Shown one piece after another: positions 43,146 through 49,599 of a stretch of DNA of 49,599 nucleotides. Position numbers and translations under genes: made by a program. The notes beneath the pieces were generated by a model that searched no databases, had not been told where the DNA came from, and worked only from the letters and a program-made list of their open reading frames with translations. Where the stretch lies: positions 128,704 to 178,302 of the forward strand of contig SCUE01000028.1 in NCBI GenBank assembly GCA_004297775.1, in the 5' to 3' direction. Origin of the DNA: Chloroflexota bacterium (GTDB lineage Bacteria > Chloroflexota > UBA6077 > FW602-bin22). Numbering within the stretch: position 1 is the first letter of the stretch; every line of letters starts with the position of its first letter.

Positions 43146-43193
43146 AACCCGCTGGTGTGAGATACGCTCGATGCCGTTGGCAGGTGAACCGGG

Positions 43194-43265
43194 TGGAGGC
43201 GAGGGGACTCGAACCCCTGACTTCTGCGATGCGAACGCAGCGCTCTCCCACTGAGCTACGCCCCC
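43194..43265 (-). tRNA. tRNA-Ala (anticodon CGC)
   Basis: Cloverleaf on the minus strand: acceptor GGGGGCG/CGCCTCC with the G3-U70 alanine identity pair, anticodon stem CTGCG/CGCAG with loop TTCGCAT (CGC, reading GCG codons), and T arm AGGGG/CCCCT with TTCGAGT. Discriminator A is followed by CCC, so the CCA end is not encoded. The promoter -10 TATACT is 10 bases upstream of the mature 5' end. Confidence 0.95.
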
Positions 43266-43275
43266 GGGGCCAACG

Positions 43276-43284
43276 AGTATAGCA
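43276..43284 (-). promoter_or_regulatory. Extended -10 of the tRNA-Ala gene
   Basis: TGC TATACT on the minus strand, with 10 bases to the mature tRNA 5' end. Confidence 0.55.
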
Positions 43285-43372
43285 ACCGACTCCAGAATGG
43301 ACGATACGCGCGCCCGACCGACGGCGCGGCCGCCAACCGAGTTGGAGGGCAACGCCGCCGATCGGACCGATC

Positions 43373-45277
43373 CTAGCTGGCTGGCGTTCCTGAACTGTCC
43401 TTCGGCGGTGACGTCGGCGCCGGTTCGAACGCCGCGATCGCTCGACGCTGCGGCTTCGGCCGCGGCGGCATACGCGGAATGTCGTCCGGCGGCGGAGGCA
43501 ACACCCCGAAGTCGAGCGCTTGCGGGGGCGCATCGAGCGCCGGCACTCGCAGCAATCGCTCGCCCGCGCGCGACCGCCGATGGACCTCGGCAATGATAAG
43601 GTCCACTTCCTCGGCGTCCAACTCAAGGCGCTCCAGAAGCGTCTCAGCCACCGCGACGCACTCGTCCCAGTGCTCGAGCAGGAGGTCTTTGACCTTCTTG
43701 TACTGCTCCTTCAGGAGGCGATCGATCTCACGCTTGATCGGCGGGTCCGGCACAACCTGGCCGAACGCCAATCCGGAGTAGAACGTCCCGTTCATTCCCC
43801 AGACGCCCAGGTAGAGCCCGGCCAGATATGTCGCACTACGGAAGTCCGAGGTCACGCCATTCGTCGCCGAATCGCAGAACAGCTCCTCAGCCGCGCGGCT
43901 CGCGATCGAAATCTGAATGTCGTTGAGGAAGTACGCGCGATCGTGGACGAGTCGCTCGTGCGTCGGGCGACCCGCGCTGAGGCCGAGCGCCTGACCGTGC
44001 CGAATGATCGTCACCTTCGAAAACGGCTCGTCGTTCATCGCGCCGAGGTAATACTGGGCGATCGCGTGTCCGGTTTCGTGGTACGCCAGCATGCGTCGCT
44101 CTTCGACCGTCTGACTCTTGATCGGCTGCCGCAGGCCCCATTCGTGTACCTCGCGTGCCCGCGTTATGTCGAGATAGCGAATCTTGTCGCGGCCGTTGAA
44201 GTGGGCGCCCACGACCGCTTCGTTGATGATGTGCTTGATCGCGACCGGCGAGTAGCCGATCGTATCGTTCGAGAATCGATCGAGGTCCATGTCTTCGCGA
44301 CTGACCTTGTCGAGGTAATACTCGATGATCTCGCGACGACCGTCGAAGTCGGGGTAATCGACAACGATCTTCCGGTCGAACCGACCCGGGCGCAGCAGCG
44401 CCGGATCGAGCACTTCGGCAATGTTGGTCGCACCCATCGTCAATACCGCCGGGATGTCGGCCTTTCGTCGCTTGGCGCCGAGTCTTCGGAGTAGCTTCGA
44501 CTTCAGGCTATCGTCGCGCGGCAACGGATCCATCTGGTTGAGCATCTCGTTGAGCGCGCCACTGCCACCGCCCAACATGCCGCCCATCGCGCCCATGCCC
44601 ATTCCGCCCATGCCACTGCGCGAGCGGCCAATTGCGTCAATTTCGTCAATGAACAGGATGCACGCCCCGTACTTACGGGCGAGCTTGCGCGCCTTGTTGT
44701 AGAGGCCCCAAACGCGCATGACATCCATGCCCATGAACATGCCCTGGATCGACGGCGCGGACAAGTAGCCGAACGGCACGCCCGCTTCGGTGGATATGCA
44801 TTGCGCCAGATAGCTCTTGCCGGTGCCGGGAGGACCTATCAAGAGGACACCGCGTGTCACCTCGCCGCCCATCTCGCGGAACTCCTTGACACCACGCAAA
44901 AGCGTCACCACGCGACGAGCGACTTCGAGTACCTCGGGATTCCCCTTGTAGTCCTTGAAACCGACGCCGGTCTCGCCCGGCATGATCCAGTACATCCTCG
45001 GGCGTCCCAGGAACCAGAAAAGGGCGACGAACTGCACGATCATGAACACGATCGCGAAGAACAACTGAAACAGCATCATGAAGCCGTACAGGATGTACTG
45101 CTGCCAGGCCGCGAGATTTGGCCACACGAAAAGCCAAACCAGGAAGCCAATGACAGCAAGGACCAGCACCGTCTTCCAGGCGCGAATGAATCCGCCGAGC
45201 ACTGTATCGAGCACATTCTCGATTTGGGCGAGTTCCGGCTCGCGCCGCGCCTCGGGTGGTACGACTTTCAGACTCAT
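43373..45277 (-). CDS. Divergent FtsH-like AAA+ membrane metalloprotease
   Basis: The 634-residue protein has two N-terminal helices (about 32-50 and 57-87) with only a short loop between them, an AAA domain and a zinc-protease domain. Motifs: GPPGTGKS (about 148), FIDEIDAIGR (about 208-217), ATNIAEVLDPALLRPGRFDR (about 285-304) and YHETGHAIAQYY (about 398-409). It differs from FtsH by lacking an extracytoplasmic domain and by a Gly/Met-rich insert (MGGMGMGAMGGMLGGG, about 220-237). ATG 45277 has AGGCGGA upstream. Confidence 0.85.
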   Translation of the reverse strand: MSLKVVPPEARREPELAQIENVLDTVLGGFIRAWKTVLVLAVIGFLVWLFVWPNLAAWQQYILYGFMMLFQLFFAIVFMIVQFVALFWFLGRPRMYWIMPGETGVGFKDYKGNPEVLEVARRVVTLLRGVKEFREMGGEVTRGVLLIGPPGTGKSYLAQCISTEAGVPFGYLSAPSIQGMFMGMDVMRVWGLYNKARKLARKYGACILFIDEIDAIGRSRSGMGGMGMGAMGGMLGGGSGALNEMLNQMDPLPRDDSLKSKLLRRLGAKRRKADIPAVLTMGATNIAEVLDPALLRPGRFDRKIVVDYPDFDGRREIIEYYLDKVSREDMDLDRFSNDTIGYSPVAIKHIINEAVVGAHFNGRDKIRYLDITRAREVHEWGLRQPIKSQTVEERRMLAYHETGHAIAQYYLGAMNDEPFSKVTIIRHGQALGLSAGRPTHERLVHDRAYFLNDIQISIASRAAEELFCDSATNGVTSDFRSATYLAGLYLGVWGMNGTFYSGLAFGQVVPDPPIKREIDRLLKEQYKKVKDLLLEHWDECVAVAETLLERLELDAEEVDLIIAEVHRRSRAGERLLRVPALDAPPQALDFGVLPPPPDDIPRMPPRPKPQRRAIAAFEPAPTSPPKDSSGTPAS

Positions 45278-45293
45278 TACTGTTCCGCCTTCC

Positions 45294-45866
45294 CTAGTCG
45301 ATCCGCGTGATCTTGCCGTCACGACTGACTGTGAATACGAAGAAGATCTGCTCGAGTTGATCGGGTCCACTGAATCCCCGCCGGGACAGGACATAGAAGA
45401 GGTAGCGGCGCCCATCCTGCAGTGGATAGTTGCCAATCATCGAGATGTCTTCGTATCGCGCGCCTCGCTTCTTTGCATCATCCAGTCCAGACTGGAGGGC
45501 ATCCAGCGATCCGCCACGCGACTTCATCTGGTTGATCGCCTCTTCGGCGAGCGAACCCCACATCAACTGCGCATCGAACTCGGTCAGCCCCTTGATGTAC
45601 GCGTCGACGGACGCGACCGGCTCACCGGTGATGCCAACGGGACGATTTGCCGCGCGCGTGCCCGTCTGCGTCGTGGGGCTCACCTGTCCGAACATCGACT
45701 GAAACGAACTCAGTATCGGCAGACGCGGCACGCTGAGAGTGACGAGCCAGGCCGCGACAACCAATCCGGCGCCGACGAAAATCACTCGTCGGACCCGAAT
45801 CAACCACAATACAAGCAACGCGAGAGCACGCACGATGCCCCGGCCAAAAACGCCCAATACGTCCAT
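45294..45866 (-). CDS. Membrane protein paired with the FtsH-like protease
   Basis: I do not recognise the family. The 190-residue product has a first helix near residues 8-25 and a second at about 27-45, then an outside domain of about 140 residues with a region (about 75-120: VDAYIKGLTEFDAQLMWGSLAEEAI) that recalls NTF2-like or DUF4878 folds. ATG 45866 has AAAGGGG 7 bases upstream; ATG 45893 would add 9 residues without one. It lies 16 bases upstream of the FtsH-like gene and is probably its partner. Confidence 0.65.
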   Translation of the reverse strand: MDVLGVFGRGIVRALALLVLWLIRVRRVIFVGAGLVVAAWLVTLSVPRLPILSSFQSMFGQVSPTTQTGTRAANRPVGITGEPVASVDAYIKGLTEFDAQLMWGSLAEEAINQMKSRGGSLDALQSGLDDAKKRGARYEDISMIGNYPLQDGRRYLFYVLSRRGFSGPDQLEQIFFVFTVSRDGKITRID

Positions 45867-45929
45867 CGATCGGCCCCTTTCGAGCGGGGTCATTCTACGT
45901 CCGGCAATAGTAGAGCGGCGCGATCAAAC

Positions 45930-45949
45930 GGCGGTTAACCGCCGGTTAA
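45930..45949. promoter_or_regulatory. Palindrome GGCGGTTAACCGCC with a third half-site
   Basis: A perfect 14-bp palindrome (45930-45943) flanked by another direct CGGTTAA (45943-45949). It lies in the divergent region between the protease operon and hspR, so it is an operator candidate for an unknown regulator. Confidence 0.5.
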
Positions 45950-46039
45950 TTGGCAGTAAAATCGGGCCCGGTGGCGATGTCCGCCACGAGGCATCGTTCG
46001 GCCGCGAATCGAATCCGCGCGGGCGAGCCCCGGCAAACA

Positions 46040-46068
46040 TTGCCACGCTGCGTGTGAGCTAATATACT
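46040..46068 (+). promoter_or_regulatory. Promoter of the hspR-dnaK operon
   Basis: TTGCCA (46040-46045), a 17-base spacer, TATACT (46063-46068). An imperfect inverted repeat GTGAG...CTCGA overlaps the -10 box and resembles the HspR box (HAIR) except for spacing. Confidence 0.6.
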
Positions 46069-46094
46069 CGAACACGTGAGGTGCTTCGGCGTTG

Positions 46095-46454
46095 ATGCAA
46101 AGGAATGATGCTGTCTTCGTGATCAGCGTCGCGGCACGCCTGGTCGGGATGCACGCCAATACGTTGCGCAAGTATGAGAACGAGGCCCTCCTGCGTCCAG
46201 CCAGGACATCGGGAAACCTTCGCCTCTACTCAAACGACGATATTGCCCGACTGCGCCAGATCAAGATCCTCAGTGAGGAGCACGGGGTCAATGTCGCCGG
46301 AATTCGTCTGGCCCTACACGTGGCCCAGGAAGTCCGGCGCCTGCGAGACGATATCGTGCAAGATCAGGCGCTGAGTCAGAAGGTCCCCGAGCAGCAGCGA
46401 AATATGACCGCGCGACTAGAGCGCATTCTCGATCAACTCGAATTGGATAGCTAA
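46095..46454 (+). CDS. hspR: HspR-type MerR-family heat-shock repressor
   Basis: Represses chaperone genes, usually as DnaK-dependent repressor. The 119-residue protein has the MerR helix-turn-helix with family wording ([39 protein letters not shown]), then a dimerisation helix. ATG 46095 is chosen; TTG 46092 just before it also has GAGG upstream and cannot be excluded. It sits in front of dnaK instead of at the end of the operon as in Actinobacteria. Confidence 0.88.
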   Translation: MQRNDAVFVISVAARLVGMHANTLRKYENEALLRPARTSGNLRLYSNDDIARLRQIKILSEEHGVNVAGIRLALHVAQEVRRLRDDIVQDQALSQKVPEQQRNMTARLERILDQLELDS

Positions 46455-46470
46455 AGGCGGAGGTAGACAG

Positions 46471-48381
46471 ATGGCAAAGGTACTGGGCATCGATCTGGGC
46501 ACGACGAACTCGGTCGTCGCGGTCATGGAGGCCGGCGAGCCGACGGTGATCGAGAACGCGGAAGGCAATCGCCTGACGCCGTCAATCGTCGGGCTGAACA
46601 TGCGCACGAATGAGCGTTTGGTGGGGCAGGTCGCCAAGCGTCAGGCCATTACGAATCCCGAGAACACCCTGTTCTCGATCAAACGGTTCATGGGCCGCAA
46701 GTTCACCGATCAGGCGGTCCAGGGCGCGCTCGCGCACGTGCCCTATAAGGTCAAGGCCGCCAACAACGGGGACGTGCGCGTTCTGCTTGGTGGCAAGGAG
46801 ATGTCGCCGCCGGAGATCAGCGCGATGGTCTTGGCTAAGTTGAAGGCGGACGCCGAGGCGAAGCTCGGTGAGACGATCACGCAGGCTGTCATCACCGTCC
46901 CAGCCTACTTCAACGACTCCCAGCGGCAGGCGACCAAGGACGCCGGCACGATTGCCGGCCTTGAGGTCTTGCGCATCATTAACGAGCCGACCGCGGCGGC
47001 GTTGGCCTACGGCCTCGATCGCAAGGGCCGCGAGGAGACGATCGCGGTCTACGACCTTGGCGGTGGTACGTTCGACGTGTCGATTCTGCGCGTCGGCGAA
47101 GGCGTCTTCGAGGTCATCGCGACGAATGGTGACACCTTCCTCGGTGGTGATGACTTCGACCAGAAGATCATCGAATGGATCTGCGACGAGTTTCGCCGCG
47201 AGCAGGGCATCGACCTGCGGCAAGACCGGATGGCGCTTCAGCGTCTGAAGGAAGCCGCCGAGAAGGCCAAGGTGGAGCTGAGCTCCGTTCACCAGACCGA
47301 ACTGAACCTGCCGTTCATCACCGCTGACGCATCCGGTCCGAAGCACCTCGCGCTCACGCTGACGCGTGCCAAGCTCGAACAGTTGACGTCCGATCTCGTC
47401 GAGCGAACGGCGATTCCGTGCGTTCAGGCGATGAAAGACGCCGGACTGACCGCCAGCCAGGTCGACGAGGTCGTGCTCGTCGGCGGCCAGACCCGTATGC
47501 CGGCCGTGGTCGAGAAGGTGAAGCAACTGTTCGGCCGTGAGCCGCACAAGGGCGTCAACCCGGACGAGGTCGTCGCAATCGGCGCGGCGATCCAGGCCGG
47601 AGTGCTCAAGGGCGAAGTCAAGGACGTCCTCCTTCTCGACGTGACGCCGCTGACGCTCGGTCTCGAAACGCTCGGTGGCGTCGCGACGCCGCTCATTCCG
47701 CGCAACACAACCATCCCGACCGCGAAGACCGAGACGTTTACGACCGCGTCCGATGGGCAGACCAGCGTCGAGGTCCACGTCCTCCAGGGCGAGCGTCCGA
47801 TGGCATCCGAGAACAAGACGATCGGACGATTCGTGCTCGATGGCATCCTGCCAGCCCCACGCGGCATCCCCCAGGTCGAAGTCACGTTCGACATCGACGC
47901 GAACGGCATCCTCAACGTGTCCGCCAAGGACAAGGCGACCGCCAAGGAGCAGAAGATCACGATTCAGGCCTCGTCCGGGCTGGCCAAGGACGAGATCGAG
48001 CGCATGGTCAGGGACGCGGAGGCACATCGGGACGAGGACGCCAAGCGACGAGAGGAGATCGAGGAGCGGAATCGCGCCGATTCGCTCATCTATCAGGCCG
48101 AGAAGTTGCTGCGCGACAACGGCGACAAGGTTCCGGCCGAGCTCAAGTCTGAGATCGAGGGCAAGATTGCCGCGACGCGATCAGCCCTGACCTCGGGCGA
48201 TGTCAGCGGAATCCGCTCGGCGCAAACCGAGCTCGCTCAGTCGATGCAGAAGTTCGGCGCGGCGATCTATCAGGCCGACCAGGCCGCTCAGCCAACGACG
48301 ACCGACGCGGCTGACGGTGCCGGGGCAGCCGCTTCCGGACCGGGTTCCAGTACAGTCGAAGGCGAGTTCCGCGAAGTCTAG
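46471..48381 (+). CDS. dnaK: Molecular chaperone DnaK (Hsp70)
   Basis: ATP-driven chaperone that folds proteins and serves as HspR co-repressor. The 636-residue protein shows [17 protein letters not shown], the phosphate motif [21 protein letters not shown], a peptide-binding domain ([17 protein letters not shown]) and a lid with a disordered Ala/Gly-rich tail. GGAGGT lies 7 bases upstream. No grpE gene separates it from dnaJ, so GrpE must be elsewhere. Confidence 0.98.
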   Translation: MAKVLGIDLGTTNSVVAVMEAGEPTVIENAEGNRLTPSIVGLNMRTNERLVGQVAKRQAITNPENTLFSIKRFMGRKFTDQAVQGALAHVPYKVKAANNGDVRVLLGGKEMSPPEISAMVLAKLKADAEAKLGETITQAVITVPAYFNDSQRQATKDAGTIAGLEVLRIINEPTAAALAYGLDRKGREETIAVYDLGGGTFDVSILRVGEGVFEVIATNGDTFLGGDDFDQKIIEWICDEFRREQGIDLRQDRMALQRLKEAAEKAKVELSSVHQTELNLPFITADASGPKHLALTLTRAKLEQLTSDLVERTAIPCVQAMKDAGLTASQVDEVVLVGGQTRMPAVVEKVKQLFGREPHKGVNPDEVVAIGAAIQAGVLKGEVKDVLLLDVTPLTLGLETLGGVATPLIPRNTTIPTAKTETFTTASDGQTSVEVHVLQGERPMASENKTIGRFVLDGILPAPRGIPQVEVTFDIDANGILNVSAKDKATAKEQKITIQASSGLAKDEIERMVRDAEAHRDEDAKRREEIEERNRADSLIYQAEKLLRDNGDKVPAELKSEIEGKIAATRSALTSGDVSGIRSAQTELAQSMQKFGAAIYQADQAAQPTTTDAADGAGAAASGPGSSTVEGEFREV

Positions 48382-48389
48382 GCGTGAAT

Positions 48390-48419
48390 GACGGGGGGAT
48401 CCGAACCGATCTCCCCGTC
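48390..48419 (+). terminator. Strong hairpin between dnaK and dnaJ
   Basis: 12-bp stem (11 Watson-Crick and one G-U), left arm GACGGGGGGATC, loop CGAACC, right arm GATCTCCCCGTC. It is followed by TCTCGATGAGG and no T-run. It may act as a partial terminator or 3'-end stabiliser that sets dnaK above dnaJ. Confidence 0.6.
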
Positions 48420-48440
48420 TCTCGATGAGGGTGTGGAGCA

Positions 48441-49460
48441 TTGGAGTACAAGGACTACTACAAGGTCCTCGGCGTCTCCAAGACTGCCACCGAGAAGGAC
48501 ATCCGGACGGCTTATCGGAAACTTGCCCGTGAACTTCATCCCGATCTGAATCCGAAGAACCTCGACGCCGAGAAACGGTTCAAGGACGTCAACGAAGCGT
48601 ACGATGTGCTCTCGGATAAGGAGAAGCGCGCCAAGTACGACAAGCTCGGCGCAAACTGGAAGCAGTACGAGCAGTGGGAACGCGCCGGCGGGCCAACCAA
48701 CGGTCAGCCGTTCGACGTGGGAGACCTGTTCGCCGGCGCGGGTCCTGGTGGTAGTCGTGGTGGTCGTGGCGGACGACGGACGGTCACGGCCGACGATCTC
48801 GGCGATGTCTTCGCCGGCCAGGGCGGGTCGTCGCCGTTCTCCGATTTCTTCGAAACGTTCTTCGGTGGCGCACGACCGTCGGCATCCGGTCGCGGCGGTC
48901 CGTCGGTGGGTCGGCGCGGGTCCGACATCGAGCAGCCGGTCGATGTAAGCCTGGAAGAGGCTTTTTCTGGCGCAACACGTGTCATCCAGTTGACCGATGA
49001 CCGCGGCAGCAAGCCACGACGCATCGAAGTCAAGATTCCGCCCGGCGTCACCGACGGCTCACGCGTCCGCGCCGCCGGACAGGGCGCGCCGGGCGCCCTG
49101 TCCGCGCAGTCCGGCGATCTGTTCCTGCTGGTGCGCGTCGTACCGAGTCCGCTCTTCGCGCGCGCGGGTGATGACCTGCGAGTCAAGGTTCCGGTTCGCC
49201 TCACGACCGCGGTTCTCGGCGGCGAAATCGAGGTGCCGACACCAAAGGGCGCGCGCCTGGCTCTCAAGATCCCAGCCGAAACCCAGAATGGTCGCGTGTT
49301 CCGGCTACGGGGACAGGGAATGCCCCGCCTCGGTCGATCGTCCGAGCGAGGCGACCTCTTCGCCGAGGTTCAGGTGCAGATTCCCGAGGGCCTGACGGCT
49401 CGCCAGAAGGAGCTTTTCGGCGAACTGGCCGCGATCGAGAGCGCGGCTACCGCCGAATAG
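48441..49460 (+). CDS. dnaJ: DnaJ-type co-chaperone lacking the zinc-finger domain
   Basis: Stimulates DnaK ATPase and delivers substrates. The 339-residue protein has the J domain (DYYKVLGVSKTATEKDIRTAYR, HPDLN), a Gly/Phe-rich linker (about 80-155) and the two C-terminal beta domains, but no CxxCxGxG repeats, so it is a class II (CbpA-like) J protein. TTG 48441 has GAGGG 9 bases upstream. No other DnaJ is in the window. Confidence 0.92.
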   Translation: MEYKDYYKVLGVSKTATEKDIRTAYRKLARELHPDLNPKNLDAEKRFKDVNEAYDVLSDKEKRAKYDKLGANWKQYEQWERAGGPTNGQPFDVGDLFAGAGPGGSRGGRGGRRTVTADDLGDVFAGQGGSSPFSDFFETFFGGARPSASGRGGPSVGRRGSDIEQPVDVSLEEAFSGATRVIQLTDDRGSKPRRIEVKIPPGVTDGSRVRAAGQGAPGALSAQSGDLFLLVRVVPSPLFARAGDDLRVKVPVRLTTAVLGGEIEVPTPKGARLALKIPAETQNGRVFRLRGQGMPRLGRSSERGDLFAEVQVQIPEGLTARQKELFGELAAIESAATAE

Positions 49461-49536
49461 CGCATCGAGTCCAATTCGGTGAAATAACCGGGGAATCCAG
49501 CCACGCTCGGCTTCTCGCCCCACAGCCCGACCGCGG
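49461..49536. other. Short intergenic gap before the convergent rhodanese
   Basis: No gene and no clear T-rich terminator seen. Confidence 0.5.
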
Positions 49537-49599
49537 TTAGGTCTCGAGTGGCGTGTCGTCTCGATTCGCCCAATCGCGCATCGAGCCGTCGTAGTTCCT
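49537..49599 (-). CDS. Sulfurtransferase (rhodanese), 3' end only
   Basis: The last 20 codons and TAA of a gene that starts beyond the right edge. The ending RNYDGSMRDWANRDDTPLE is typical of the C-terminus of two-domain thiosulfate/mercaptopyruvate sulfurtransferases (YDGSWxEWxN pattern). Catalytic Cys is not in view. Confidence 0.75.
   Translation of the reverse strand, partial: RNYDGSMRDWANRDDTPLET

Noticed and set aside
43059..43193. Small gene between DedA and the tRNA
   Set aside because: Short frames only, no Shine-Dalgarno or family; the region holds a hairpin.
46582..48027. 481-codon open frame antisense to dnaK
   Set aside because: It is a codon-bias shadow: GC-rich third positions make the opposite strand open. 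No family motifs, and it lies fully inside dnaK.
1..49599. CRISPR arrays, insertion sequences, prophage, rRNA genes
   Set aside because: No regularly spaced repeats, transposase or integrase motifs, or rRNA sequence were seen on either strand.

Overview
This is a GC-rich, gene-dense bacterial chromosome segment. It carries core metabolism and housekeeping genes, with no phage, insertion sequence or CRISPR array visible. Several features together suggest Chloroflexota, perhaps a Limnocylindria-like lineage: an HspR-type repressor ahead of dnaK, a split b6-type cytochrome b complex with a membrane-anchored dihaem cytochrome c, archaeal-type (ApgM) phosphoglycerate mutase, type III pantothenate kinase, VanW and RlpA/LysM surface proteins, and many GTG or TTG starts. 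The assignment is an inference from gene content, not from a marker phylogeny.

Layout. 1-7.3 kb (minus strand): a GH57 glycosidase cut by the left edge, lysS, and a complete cobalamin-dependent metH, divergent from a small unknown gene and purA. 8.9-10.1 kb: an HD-GYP phosphodiesterase. 10.4-14.7 kb: an ABC-F protein followed by thiE-thiL-thiD. 14.8-17.5 kb: a ROK sugar kinase, a DapA-family aldolase and a convergent lytic transglycosylase. 17.5-20.7 kb (minus): a b6f-like quinol oxidase operon (cytochrome b6, subunit IV, Rieske, dihaem cytochrome c, and an overlooked 38-residue single-helix protein). It is divergent from a NarL-type two-component system and an MFS transporter. 23.7-31.6 kb: an RlpA/LysM protein, a SelA-fold PLP enzyme, prs, coaX and coaBC, then convergent manC, then panB-panC; this is a CoA-precursor neighbourhood. 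31.6-37 kb: NUDIX, VanW/PASTA lipoprotein, SDR, DUF2085, apgM, ndk, and a Roadblock-type gene overlapping ndk. 37-42.4 kb: mutY, a TPR protein, an orphan efflux adaptor lipoprotein, a NadD-like nucleotidylyltransferase and a VOC protein. 42.4-46 kb: DedA, tRNA-Ala(CGC), a divergent membrane FtsH-like AAA protease and its small membrane partner. 46-49.6 kb: hspR-dnaK-dnaJ and the last 20 codons of a rhodanese on the opposite strand.

Expression signals are unusually readable. Many first genes have a TANNNT -10 box only 6-10 bases before the start codon, so their mRNAs are probably leaderless or nearly so. Six promoters share the extended form TGCTANNNT. Downstream operon genes instead have Shine-Dalgarno sequences or 4-base overlaps. 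Two genes, GH57 and the MFS transporter, have no ATG/GTG/TTG ahead of their conserved N-termini and sit directly after an in-frame stop codon. Convergent genes often share or overlap stop codons, sometimes within a hairpin.
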